From Candidatus Rifleibacteriota bacterium (GTDB taxonomy: Bacteria; Riflebacteria; Ozemobacteria; Ozemobacterales; Ozemobacteraceae), in contig JAKQKW010000130.1 in NCBI GenBank assembly GCA_029560455.1, positions 1 to 12,478 on the forward strand: a stretch of DNA of 12,478 nt. Direction: 5' to 3'. The translations under genes were made by a program, and so were the position numbers. This document shows, piece after piece, positions 1-7,672 of this stretch; positions within the stretch are counted from its first letter, which is position 1, and each line of letters opens with the position of its first letter. The notes under the pieces were generated by a model. That model searched no databases and was not told where the DNA came from. It saw only the letters and a list, made by a program, of their open reading frames with translations.

Positions 1-184
1 GCGGCCTGCGCAAAATAGAGTGGAAACCTTCCACTACCTGCTATTAATCCTATGCGTGACACTGAACTCCCTCGCTTTTCTGCCCCGGAAGCGAAACGAC
101 CGACCCCGGGATCGGGCATAAGTTTATGGATTATATCATGATTCGCGAATAAGTTCGACAGACAATTTTAAGAAATGTTAAGCG
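1..184. other. Non-coding left edge, nothing recognised
   Basis: I see no convincing gene, RNA gene or promoter in this stretch. The only structure is a small perfect hairpin at 19-35 (7-bp arms AGTGGAA/TTCCACT, 3-nt loop) without a following T-run. The stretch lies downstream of the minus-strand ricT-like gene and its terminator. It may be the intergenic end of a gene lying to the left of the window. Confidence 0.4.
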
Positions 185-218
185 GAGGCCACCCGCCGCA
201 AAATCTGCGGGTGGCCTC
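185..218 (-). terminator. Hairpin terminator after the ricT-like gene
   Basis: A perfect 12-bp stem (GAGGCCACCCGC at 185-196 pairing with 207-218) encloses a 10-nt loop. On the minus strand it begins about 5 nt after the TAA stop of the ricT-like gene. The tract after the stem is only weakly T-rich, so it may be a poor intrinsic terminator or a 3'-end stabilising hairpin. Position and stem strength make it the probable end of the minus-strand operon. Confidence 0.75.
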
Positions 219-223
219 AGATA

Positions 224-1363
224 TTACATATCAGAAAAATCGTTGTCGTCGACGTCACTGCCGGAATCGTCTACCGGCGTTGACGGCTCGGCCGCCTTAT
301 TTTCATGGGCAGGCTGAGGTCTGGGACCTTTTTCGCGGCGTCTTTCAGAAGTTTCAGATCGTTCAGGCCGCTCGGGTCGCTCGGGTCGCTCAGTTCGTTC
401 CTGACCGTCATCTTCTCTTCGCGGCGGGCCATCACCCTTTTTCTTTTTCTTGCCGGTTCCGGGCGGGTTGAGGTTCTTGAGAAGAATGCTCAAATCAGGC
501 TCTTCGGCACCGGGAATACTGACCCACCAGAGATTACGGCCGGTGGTTGCATCTTTGCGGCCACAGACCTTGTCGAGATCGTAGGTTACCTTACGCCGGT
601 CGATAAAGCTGATCAGGATTTTGCGGGTGATGTAGTTAATATCCATGACGCGGCCGGTTTCGGCACCAACAACCACTTCTGCAGTAATTTTCGGGAATTT
701 GCCATGAAACGAAGCATAATATTCATGTTCGTGTGCCAGGCAGCAGAGCAGACGACCGCAGATACCCGAAAGTTTTGCCGGGTTGAGGCTGAGATTCTGC
801 TCTTTGGCCATTTTAGTCGAAACCGGGTAAAAGGTGCTCATAAACTGAGCGCAGCACACTTCTTTGCCGCAGCAGCCAATGCCACCAAGCAGCTTGGTTT
901 CGTCGCGCACCCCGATCTGCCTGAGCTCGATACGGGTTTTGAATATGCCAGCCAGGCTCTTGAGCAGATCACGAAAATCAACCTTGTTGTCTGACTTGAA
1001 GTAAAGAATCAGGCGGCTGAAATCGTAGAGATATTCGGCCTTCAGCAGCTTCATCGGCAACTGGTGATGCTGTATTTTATCGCGGGCCTGCAGAAAAGCT
1101 TCTTTTTCGCGTTTGCGCAGGTCGCAGATGCGGGCACGATCTTCAGCATCGACAACACGCTGAATTTCTATGATAAATGGGTCAGATTCGGCTTTAAGGC
1201 CTGCGGGTCGGGTGTCGACGACCTGCAGAACCCGGCCGATTTCACAGCCGTGTTGAGTGGTGACCACCACATCCTGGGTGGCTTCGATGCTCATGGCTTC
1301 CGGCCTGGGTGTCCAGTAGACTGTCGGCAGTTTGCGCAGTCTAAGGGCAATGTATTGATTCAC
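224..1363 (-). CDS. ricT: PSP1 domain protein, RicT/YaaT-like
   Basis: A 379-residue PSP1-family protein. In Bacillus, RicT (YaaT) forms a complex with RicA and RicF that carries [4Fe-4S] clusters and affects RNase Y-dependent mRNA processing; that role here is inferred from family. The diagnostic cysteines are visible: GGIGCCGKEVCC at 160-171 (C164, C165, C170, C171) and GICGRLLCCL at 200-209 (C202, C207, C208). The start is GTG, overlapping the holB stop as GTGA, with GGAGG nine bases upstream inside the end of holB. The N-terminus from residue 4 aligns with normal PSP1 starts, so the internal ATG at residue 24 is less likely. Adjacency to holB matches the Bacillus holB-yaaT order and supports the call. 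The family core ends near residue 295. The remaining ~80 residues are a charged, low-complexity tail with KKKKK, RPE repeats and an acidic end, probably disordered. No ricA or ricF homologue is visible in the window. Confidence 0.9.
   Translation of the reverse strand: MNQYIALRLRKLPTVYWTPRPEAMSIEATQDVVVTTQHGCEIGRVLQVVDTRPAGLKAESDPFIIEIQRVVDAEDRARICDLRKREKEAFLQARDKIQHHQLPMKLLKAEYLYDFSRLILYFKSDNKVDFRDLLKSLAGIFKTRIELRQIGVRDETKLLGGIGCCGKEVCCAQFMSTFYPVSTKMAKEQNLSLNPAKLSGICGRLLCCLAHEHEYYASFHGKFPKITAEVVVGAETGRVMDINYITRKILISFIDRRKVTYDLDKVCGRKDATTGRNLWWVSIPGAEEPDLSILLKNLNPPGTGKKKKKGDGPPRREDDGQERTERPERPERPERSETSERRREKGPRPQPAHENKAAEPSTPVDDSGSDVDDNDFSDM
359..391 (-). repeat. 9-nt tandem repeat coding RPE units in the ricT-like tail
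   Basis: About three and a half copies of a 9-nt unit (CGACCCGAG on the minus strand, last copy diverged) encode E-R-P repeats at residues 325-335 of the ricT-like protein. The unit is in frame, so gain or loss of copies would change tail length without a frameshift. It lies in the predicted disordered C-terminal tail. Confidence 0.8.
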
Positions 1364-2667
1364 GCTTCGGGTCCTCCGATCTGCGTAAGCAGGTTTTCAA
1401 GTATCAGCAGCGGTTGAACGTAGCGGCGCAGCAGCCCGACGCTCTTTTCGAGCATTTCGATACGGGCGCGCAGAAGGGCAGTTCCTTCAACCTTTGCGAG
1501 AATAATGATATCGTCTTTGCGGTCGAGGTTCAACAGCAATGTTTCATCGGCGCCACAAGCCATAAGCAGCGCGTCGGCATACCAGTTAGTCAGGCAGAAA
1601 AAGAATTCTTCGATCTGAGCGGTAGACCAGCGCTCGACCGCGGTCGACAACTGCCCGTCGATTTCTTTGACCAGGGCGGCCGGATAGGCTTTTTTCGCCT
1701 CGGCAAGCACCGGATCTAAGCTTTTCTTCATAGCTGAGGCAGCCTGATCGAGCCGGTCAACGAAAGCATCAGAAAACATCAAAGCAAAAGCGGCCGGCAG
1801 ACCGGTATTCATAACCAGCGAGCGGCAGAAAGATTTGCGCGCCGCCTGCAGGGGAAGGAAGCCGGCATTGCCTATCTGCCCCGCCAGCTTGAGAGCGCGA
1901 TCGCAGGTATCTGCTGCCGAAAACTCATGCTGTTTCAGCTCAGAAAGCATGTCAATCTGCACCAGGTAGTCAGAATGGCTTTCGCGGATACCGGATGGGA
2001 AATGCAGCTCGTGGTAGCTTTGCGCGATCATCAGAGCCTGGCCGAAACGGCCTTCAGAAAGGCCATAACAGGCAGCAGCCTGCATTTCATCGAGACCGGC
2101 CACCCGGGCAACCGCCAGGCGAGCCTCGTGATGTGAAGGCACCGCGAACCTGACAATCTCAGAGCGGCTCAGTACGGTTGGCAGAACCGAACCGGTATCA
2201 CGGGCAATTAGAATAAAAACCGCGTGCGAGGGCGCTTCCTCAAGAATCTTCAGCAGGCTGTTTGCCGAAGAAACATTCAGGCGTTCGGCCGGGTCGAGAA
2301 TAAAAATCTGCCACCTGCCCATACCGGGTTTGAGCGAGGCCGCATCCTGCATGGCGCGCACCTGATCGATTCTGATTTCGTTGCCATCGGGCGTTATGAC
2401 ATTAACATCAGGATGGCTGCCAGCCGCAATACGCCGGCATGAGTCACAGACGCCGCAGGCATCGGCATTGCTTTCGTCGGTAACGACAGGCTCACGACAC
2501 TGCAGAAGTGCTGCAAAGGCAAGCGCTGTAGTCATGCGGCCTGTCGATTCCTTGCCAGAGAACAGATAGGTCTGGGCAATACGGCCGTTGGCAAATGAAC
2601 GTGACAGGTGCCTTACCGGGTTTTCCTGCAGCAGAATGCCTCTGAAACAACACTTATTTTCTCTCAT
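1360..2667 (-). CDS. holB: DNA polymerase III subunit delta' (clamp loader)
   Basis: A 435-residue clamp-loader AAA+ protein. Delta' is the part of the clamp-loader complex that helps place the beta clamp on primed DNA. The N-terminus has the family pattern NGRIAQTYLFSG (27-38). A four-cysteine zinc module follows (C57, then CGVC-DSC with C71, C74, C77), then IFILDPAERLN (121-131) in the Walker B position, the sensor region LLKILEEAP (138-146) and the SR arginine-finger motif (S167-R168; usually SRC, here SRS). The Walker A loop is degenerate (GKESTGRMTT, 38-47), with Met where the ATP-binding Lys should be. This fits a delta' that does not bind ATP, as in E. coli, rather than a gamma/tau subunit. 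The start ATG overlaps the end of the upstream wecA-like gene by 14 nt and has AGGA six bases upstream. It is longer than the usual ~330 residues because of a divergent C-terminal half, where the oligomerisation domain is expected. Confidence 0.9.
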   Translation of the reverse strand: MRENKCCFRGILLQENPVRHLSRSFANGRIAQTYLFSGKESTGRMTTALAFAALLQCREPVVTDESNADACGVCDSCRRIAAGSHPDVNVITPDGNEIRIDQVRAMQDAASLKPGMGRWQIFILDPAERLNVSSANSLLKILEEAPSHAVFILIARDTGSVLPTVLSRSEIVRFAVPSHHEARLAVARVAGLDEMQAAACYGLSEGRFGQALMIAQSYHELHFPSGIRESHSDYLVQIDMLSELKQHEFSAADTCDRALKLAGQIGNAGFLPLQAARKSFCRSLVMNTGLPAAFALMFSDAFVDRLDQAASAMKKSLDPVLAEAKKAYPAALVKEIDGQLSTAVERWSTAQIEEFFFCLTNWYADALLMACGADETLLLNLDRKDDIIILAKVEGTALLRARIEMLEKSVGLLRRYVQPLLILENLLTQIGGPEA

Positions 2668-3706
2668 TGCTCTTCCTGATGAAGGTCGAGATGCAGAGAA
2701 AAACCATGACTACCAGAAGCACTGCCGAGGCGATCTGAATGCCACGATGCGGAATATCGGCTGCGAGCAGAGCCACGAAGCCGAAGCAGCATGAGACCAT
2801 CCAGAGGAACTGGGTTGTTTCGCGCTGCGAAAAGCCACGCTGCAGAAGGCGGTGGTGCAGGTGTTCCTTGTCGGCCTGAAAAATCGGCACTTTTTTGAAA
2901 TAGCGGCGCAAAATCGCGAAAAGAACGTCGAGAACCGGCAGACCAAAGGCGATCAGCGGTATAATCAGCGGGAAAAGAATTGAACCTTTGGCAGCGCCGG
3001 CAACTGAGAGAGCCGAGGTCATGAAGCCAAGAAAATAAGCCCCGCTGTCGCCCATAAAAATTATGGCCGGAAAAACATTAAATCTTAGAAACGCCAACAA
3101 CGCACCCATTATCGAAGCAGAGAGAACTAGAACATTGGTAATCAGTTCGGGGTCCTGCATGTTGGGGGTGGCAAGGCGAACCGACAGGAGAGTTGCGAGG
3201 GCGATGAAAACAATACCACCTGCCAGTCCGTCGACGCCGTCGACAAGATTGACTGTGTTCGTCAGGCCAATCACCCACAGCAGGGTCAGCGGGTAGGTCA
3301 GAAGACCGAGGGCCACGAGGCCCTTTCCCGTGATAAAGTCGGTGACAAAGCTGATTTTAACTCCGAAAAAGAGAAGAATCATACAGGCAAAAATCTGCCC
3401 GGCGAGCTTGGTACGGGCCTGCAACTCGATCAGGTCGTCGAGAAGCCCGATAAGAAAAATAAAGGTGCCGGCGAGCAGAATCCCGATGGTTTCGGGGCTC
3501 TCTGAGAGAAACGGCAACGCGCCAATCAGCCCCCCGAGATAAAGAGCAACACCCCCGACTCTTGGAATCGGCGCCTTGTGGATTTTTCGGCCACCCGGGC
3601 GATCGACGAGACCAAGATTCAGGGCAATTTTTCTGACCAGGGGAACCAGCAGCATGCCGGCCGCCCAGGCCACCAGAAATGGTAAAATTACGTGTTTCAA
3701 GCTCAT
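2654..3706 (-). CDS. Polyprenyl-phosphate HexNAc-1-phosphate transferase, WecA/TagO-like
   Basis: A 350-residue multi-pass inner-membrane enzyme of the MraY/WecA/TagO family. It is expected to transfer a HexNAc-1-phosphate from a UDP-sugar to undecaprenyl phosphate, the first step of O-antigen, teichoic acid, capsule or common-antigen synthesis. Visible motifs: DRPGGRKIH (35-43), LLDD (88-91, Mg-binding aspartates D90 and D91), NTVNLVDGVDGLAGG (150-164), MGDSGAYFLGF (218-228) and the cytoplasmic ADKEHLHHRL (278-287). The HLHH form points to the WecA/TagO branch rather than MraY. Around ten hydrophobic segments are visible. The exact sugar cannot be read from the sequence, so no gene symbol is given. 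The proposed ATG has no Shine-Dalgarno, and a perfect TATAAT ends two bases before it. The next Met (residue 18) lies inside the first membrane segment and is a poor alternative. The gene follows the transporter by 60 nt and overlaps holB by 14 nt. Confidence 0.9.
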   Translation of the reverse strand: MSLKHVILPFLVAWAAGMLLVPLVRKIALNLGLVDRPGGRKIHKAPIPRVGGVALYLGGLIGALPFLSESPETIGILLAGTFIFLIGLLDDLIELQARTKLAGQIFACMILLFFGVKISFVTDFITGKGLVALGLLTYPLTLLWVIGLTNTVNLVDGVDGLAGGIVFIALATLLSVRLATPNMQDPELITNVLVLSASIMGALLAFLRFNVFPAIIFMGDSGAYFLGFMTSALSVAGAAKGSILFPLIIPLIAFGLPVLDVLFAILRRYFKKVPIFQADKEHLHHRLLQRGFSQRETTQFLWMVSCCFGFVALLAADIPHRGIQIASAVLLVVMVFLCISTFIRKSNERK

Positions 3707-3708
3707 GG

Positions 3709-3737
3709 ATTATAGCAGAAGGCAGGTTAAGGGGCAA
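3709..3737 (-). promoter_or_regulatory. Candidate sigma70 promoter touching the wecA-like start
   Basis: On the minus strand TTGCCC (3732-3737) is followed after 17 bp by TATAAT (3709-3714), with TGC just before it, which makes a perfect extended -10. The -10 ends two bases before the proposed ATG of the wecA-like gene. A normal start point would therefore fall in codons 1-2, which is hard to reconcile with that ATG unless transcription starts unusually close. It may be real (leaderless or alternative-start transcript) or fortuitous. Confidence 0.45.
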
Positions 3738-3766
3738 TGCCCGCGAAATCTCAGCATTTCAGCGTT

Positions 3767-5071
3767 TCAGTTGAAGCTGAAGGTGAGAATGTGGCTCAGC
3801 ATCCAGACCCCGGCGAGCAGTGACAGAATTGTTGACGGAATCCCGAAGCGGGCGAAGCCCCAGAATGACATCGGGCATTCATTGCGGGCGGTTTCGGCCA
3901 CAATCATGTTGGCGACCGAGCCGAAAATCGTGAGATTGCCGGCGATGGTGCTGACGAATGCAAGCAGACACCAGAAAAGATCAGGGCTGGTCATCGCCGG
4001 AATGCTCTGTGAGGCCAGAAGAACGAACGGCACATTCGACAGCACGTTCGAACCGACCAGGGTAACGCCCGAGAAAATCCAGACCTGCGAGGTCAGATCG
4101 CCCGCAATGAGCTTGAGAGCCCATTCGGTTACCGCCTTTGCGAGGCCACTGGTCTGCAGCCCGCCAATGACGACGAACAGAGCGGCAAAAAACATCAGCA
4201 ACGACCATTCCATTTTTTCGAGCAGCTCTGACGGGTCTTTGCGATGAAAGGTAATGACGACAACCGCTCCCGCAAGGGCTGAAAAGGCCATCGAAAAGCC
4301 GGCGACAAAACCGGCACAGGCCAGGCCAAGCCCAACCAGACCGATACGCAGGCGGCGCGTCTTCTGAATCTTTTCGGGCAGACTTTCTCGCGGCAGAATT
4401 TCATTGTTGGCCGGGCCACTGGTCGGGTCTTCAACCAGTTCGTGCCGGTAATAAAACCAGGCAAGCACCAGGTTTATCAGCATCGAAACAATAAATGGCG
4501 CAGCCATCAGGCTCATGAAGCGGAGAAAACCGAGTTTTGACAGGCTGCCGATAATCATGTTCTGCGGGTTTCCGGTCAGAGTCAGCGTCGAACCGATATT
4601 ACTGCTGGTTGCAAGAATCATCAGATAAGGAAACGGCTTGAGACGCTTGCGCCGGCAGATTTCGAGAACCAGCGGCGTCATGACGACACAGACCGGGTCG
4701 TTAACGAGAATCGCCGAGGCAATGGCAGCCGAAAACCCGACAATAACCAGCAGGCCGAAGGGTGACGAGATTTTTTCAGCCAGCCGCGAAAAGCGTTCGA
4801 ACAGACCGGCAGCGCGCAGATGCTCGGCAATGATCATCATACCCAGCAGCAGACAGATGGTATCCCAGTTTACCAGCTGATATGCCTCTTCTGGATGAAC
4901 CACACCGAAAGCCACCATCAGCACCGCGCCGGTCAGGGCGGCTGAGGGCCTGCCGATCGGCAGCAGACTGAGCCGGCGAAATGATATGAGAATGAAGGTC
5001 GCGATAAAAATGATACCGGCGGCCCATGGGTGCCTGAACGCTTCGGTGGCGGTCTGCGCAAGTTCGTGCAT
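3767..5071 (-). CDS. Ion transporter of the ArsB/NhaD superfamily
   Basis: A 434-residue inner-membrane transporter with roughly eleven hydrophobic segments and a hydrophilic central loop (about 209-241). The two halves carry matching re-entrant motifs: VNDPVCVVMTP (123-133) with SSNIGSTLTLTGNPQN (156-171) in the first half, and GSNVLSNVPFVLL (340-352) with STIAGNLTIFGSVANMIVAE (374-393) in the second. These are typical of the ArsB/NhaD/SLC13-type (CitM-like) superfamily. Substrate cannot be decided: arsenite, sodium/proton exchange, or di-/tricarboxylate or other anions are all possible, and no arsR or arsC neighbour is present to favour arsenic. The start ATG has AGGAG seven bases upstream (TTAACAGGAGTTCTTAA) and a good promoter. 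It is the first gene of the probable minus-strand run and is divergent from pepF. Confidence 0.8.
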   Translation of the reverse strand: MHELAQTATEAFRHPWAAGIIFIATFILISFRRLSLLPIGRPSAALTGAVLMVAFGVVHPEEAYQLVNWDTICLLLGMMIIAEHLRAAGLFERFSRLAEKISSPFGLLVIVGFSAAIASAILVNDPVCVVMTPLVLEICRRKRLKPFPYLMILATSSNIGSTLTLTGNPQNMIIGSLSKLGFLRFMSLMAAPFIVSMLINLVLAWFYYRHELVEDPTSGPANNEILPRESLPEKIQKTRRLRIGLVGLGLACAGFVAGFSMAFSALAGAVVVITFHRKDPSELLEKMEWSLLMFFAALFVVIGGLQTSGLAKAVTEWALKLIAGDLTSQVWIFSGVTLVGSNVLSNVPFVLLASQSIPAMTSPDLFWCLLAFVSTIAGNLTIFGSVANMIVAETARNECPMSFWGFARFGIPSTILSLLAGVWMLSHILTFSFN

Positions 5072-5100
5072 TTAAGAACTCCTGTTAATCTTGAACCGGC

Positions 5101-5129
5101 AGTATAATTGCCAGCCGCCAAAATTTCAA
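5101..5129 (-). promoter_or_regulatory. Sigma70-type promoter for the transporter-holB-ricT run
   Basis: On the minus strand TTGAAA (5124-5129) and TATACT (5101-5106) are separated by exactly 17 bp. The start point would lie about 20-25 nt before the transporter ATG at 5071. It is in the right place to drive the four minus-strand genes. No equally good plus-strand promoter for pepF was found in the same 132-bp gap. Confidence 0.7.
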
Positions 5130-5203
5130 TACCGCTGCAGTAGCTCTGAGAGAGAGAATATGGTATATAGAGAAAAATTCTGTCTGATACAAAGGAATGC
5201 ACA

Positions 5204-7009
5204 ATGAGTAAAGGAATCGTCTGGGATCTCAGCAGTTACTTTAAGAAATATAACAGCCCCGAAATGAAAGCCTTCAAAAAGGCTCTCAAAGAAGACATCG
5301 CGAAACTGCAGAAGACTGCAGGCGGTCTGAAAACTCTCGACGCCGCAAATCAGGCAAAATGGGAAAAGGTTTTTCTCGATTTTGAACAGTTGCTGCGCCG
5401 CCTGTCGCATTTTTCGTCGTACATCGGCTGTCTCAATGCCGGTGATGCCGCCAACGAAGATTACAACCGCGAATCAGCCGAAATCGACAGCATCAGCGCC
5501 GAATTCGGCAAGATCGTCATTTACATGAAAATGGGCCTTAAAAAGGCTGCAAAAGACGATTTCGCCGCTTTTACCGCCCGCAAAAAACTGGCCGAAATCA
5601 AATTTCATCTCGAAGAAATGCGCCAGGATGCCCAGAAGACCATGACCACCGAGCTTGAATCTCTGGCCGCCGACCTCAGCGTCGATGGCTTCAGCTCATG
5701 GGACCGCCTCTACAGCACGATTTCTGGCAAACTGACCTTCGACATGCACTGGCCTGACGGCCGGGTCGAGAGAACCCCGATGGCCCAGTGCCGTTCAATT
5801 ATGCAGGATTCAGACCGTCAGGTGCGCAAGGCGGCCTTTGAATTCGGCAACAAGGCCTGGCAGACAGTAGAAGATATCTGCGCTGCCTGTCTGAACGCTC
5901 TTGCCGGCACCCGCCTGATGCTCAATGAAAAGCGCGGCTACGACCATTTCCTCGATGTGGCCCTGGCTCAGTCACGTATTTCACGCAAAACGCTCGATGC
6001 AATGTTCAAGGCGATCGAAGAATGCCGCCCGTTCATTCAGAAAATCGGCAAGGCCAAAGCAAAAGCTCTTGGCCAGAAAAAACTCGCCTGGTATGACTGC
6101 GAAGCACCGCTTGCGATTCCGCAGCTCAACCGCTATTCATGGGATGAATGTGTAACCATCGTAGAAAAAGCCTTTGGCACCGCCTACCCGAAGCTGCAGC
6201 AGTTCTTCAAAGACGCGCTGAAAAAGCGCTGGATCGAATCAGAACCACGGGCCGGCAAACGCCCGGGCGCTTTCTGCACCGGTTCTCTGCTGACCGAAGA
6301 ATCACGCGTCTTCATGAGCTACGCCGGCAGTATGAACGACATTTCGACACTCGCCCATGAAATCGGCCATGCTTTCCACAGTGCTCAGCTCAACGGTATG
6401 CGGCCGTTGCTGCAGGAATACCCGATGACGCTGGCTGAATCGGCCTCGACCTTCGGCGAAATGATTCTTGCCGATGGTATTCTCAACGACAAAAAAGTCA
6501 GCGACGCGCAGAAGCTCAACGTGCTGACCAACACTATCAACCAGGGTATCGCGTTTTTGATCGATATTCCGATCAGATTCAACTTCGAAAAGGCATTTCA
6601 TGAAGAACGTATAAAAGGCGAAGTCAGCGTTTCAAAGTTCAAAGAGCTGATGACGACAGCAATGCAGAACCAGTTTGGTGACCTGCTCGAAAAAGATGGC
6701 GCCAATCCAATGTTCTGGGCTTCAAAACTGCACTTCTACATCAGCGGCGTCACCTTCTACAACTTCCCATATACCTTCGGCTATCTGCTCAGCCGCGGTC
6801 TTTTCGGCATGTTCCAGAAGGAAGGCCAGGCTTTCCTGCCCAAATATCAGGAATTTTTGCGGCTGTCCGGCAGCGACATGGCGCACAAGGTCGCAAAAAG
6901 GGCCGTCAAAGCCGACCTTGAAAGCGCCGAATTCTGGAAACAGGCAATCATGAGCCACGAGCCCGAACTGGCCATGTTTGAAAAGCTGGTACCCAAAGTC
7001 ATCAAATAA
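5204..7009 (+). CDS. pepF: Oligoendopeptidase, pepF/M3 family metallopeptidase
   Basis: A 601-residue zinc peptidase of family M3, usual length for the pepF group, which cleaves short peptides in the cytoplasm. The zinc motif is HEIGH with H385, E386 and H389, preceded by SYAGSMNDISTLA as in this family. The third ligand is E412 in TLAESASTFGEM. The C-terminal substrate-pocket motif FYNFPYTFGYLL (518-529) is present. The N-terminal ~200 residues are the helical oligopeptidase F domain. No signal peptide is seen, so a cytoplasmic enzyme is expected. The start ATG has AAAGGA seven bases upstream. It is first in a plus-strand run; the stop is followed nine bases later by the HAD gene. Its physiological substrate is unknown. 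Confidence 0.93.
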   Translation: MSKGIVWDLSSYFKKYNSPEMKAFKKALKEDIAKLQKTAGGLKTLDAANQAKWEKVFLDFEQLLRRLSHFSSYIGCLNAGDAANEDYNRESAEIDSISAEFGKIVIYMKMGLKKAAKDDFAAFTARKKLAEIKFHLEEMRQDAQKTMTTELESLAADLSVDGFSSWDRLYSTISGKLTFDMHWPDGRVERTPMAQCRSIMQDSDRQVRKAAFEFGNKAWQTVEDICAACLNALAGTRLMLNEKRGYDHFLDVALAQSRISRKTLDAMFKAIEECRPFIQKIGKAKAKALGQKKLAWYDCEAPLAIPQLNRYSWDECVTIVEKAFGTAYPKLQQFFKDALKKRWIESEPRAGKRPGAFCTGSLLTEESRVFMSYAGSMNDISTLAHEIGHAFHSAQLNGMRPLLQEYPMTLAESASTFGEMILADGILNDKKVSDAQKLNVLTNTINQGIAFLIDIPIRFNFEKAFHEERIKGEVSVSKFKELMTTAMQNQFGDLLEKDGANPMFWASKLHFYISGVTFYNFPYTFGYLLSRGLFGMFQKEGQAFLPKYQEFLRLSGSDMAHKVAKRAVKADLESAEFWKQAIMSHEPELAMFEKLVPKVIK

Positions 7010-7018
7010 GGGTTCTGC

Positions 7019-7672
7019 ATGACCGAAAGCCGATTCCGGTTGCCCGCACGAAGACGATTACTGGTTCTGCCTGCCGATGCTGCAGGCAGAACTTTTCGCG
7101 TCGCCTTTTTCGACGCCGACCGCACTTTGAGAAACTCGAAAAGTGGCCGGCCATCGCCACACGGCAGTTCAGATCTGGTGATAGTCAAAAAGAGTTTTGC
7201 CCGGCTCAAAGAGCTCGCCGAGGCCGGCTATCTACTGGCGATTGTCTCGAACCAGGCCGGCATCGATCTTGGCTACATTACGCATGCCGAAGTCGAAGAG
7301 GCTTTTCAGGCGATGCTGAAGAGCTTTGCCGAGAAGGGCATTTTGTTTAGCTACTATGACTATGCCGAGTTGTATGACGAGGATCGCAAGCCTGAACCCG
7401 GCATGGCCTGGCGCCTTGAGCGGCAGCTGCTGCTGGCCGGGTGCCAGATCGACTGGGCAAAAAGTTTCATGGTCGGCGACGCCGCCTGGAAACGCGGTTC
7501 AGATCTCAAGCCAGATGGTACGCCGGGTGAAGACCATTCGAACTCAGACCGGCGCTTTGCCGAAAATATTGCGCTGAAACACCCCGGGTTCGGCTTTTTT
7601 CACCCCGACGACTATTTCCGGCGCAGGGCAGCAGCCGACCGCACCCGCTCAGGAGGGCCAGCCCATGAATAA
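7019..7672 (+). CDS. HAD-IIIA phosphatase, polynucleotide 3'-phosphatase-like
   Basis: A 217-residue HAD-superfamily phosphatase resembling the PNK3P group (polynucleotide kinase 3'-phosphatase). Motif I is FFDADRT (30-36; nucleophile D32, acid D34, T36), with Arg where the group usually has Gly. SGRPSP follows. Motif II is VSNQ (76-79, S77), motif III is RKPEPGM (123-129, K124) and motif IV is VGDAAWKRGSD (152-162, D154). The HSNSDRRFAENI stretch (173-184) followed by FFHPDDYF (193-200) is characteristic of the PNK3P-like fold. The substrate could be a 3'-phosphate nucleic acid end or a small sugar phosphate; no kinase domain is attached. The start has a modest SD (AAGGG) after the pepF stop. 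Its end overlaps the kinase start by 8 nt, so the two are probably translated together. Confidence 0.8.
   Translation: MTESRFRLPARRRLLVLPADAAGRTFRVAFFDADRTLRNSKSGRPSPHGSSDLVIVKKSFARLKELAEAGYLLAIVSNQAGIDLGYITHAEVEEAFQAMLKSFAEKGILFSYYDYAELYDEDRKPEPGMAWRLERQLLLAGCQIDWAKSFMVGDAAWKRGSDLKPDGTPGEDHSNSDRRFAENIALKHPGFGFFHPDDYFRRRAAADRTRSGGPAHE

Noticed and set aside
305..994. Long open frame on the plus strand opposite the ricT-like gene
   Set aside because: It is the antisense of a well-supported PSP1 gene, has no ribosome-binding site and its translation is low-complexity Ser/Arg/Phe-rich.
2654..3706. Calling the sugar-phosphate transferase MraY
   Set aside because: The HLHH loop motif and the DRPGGRKIH N-terminus fit the WecA/TagO branch; neighbours are not peptidoglycan genes.
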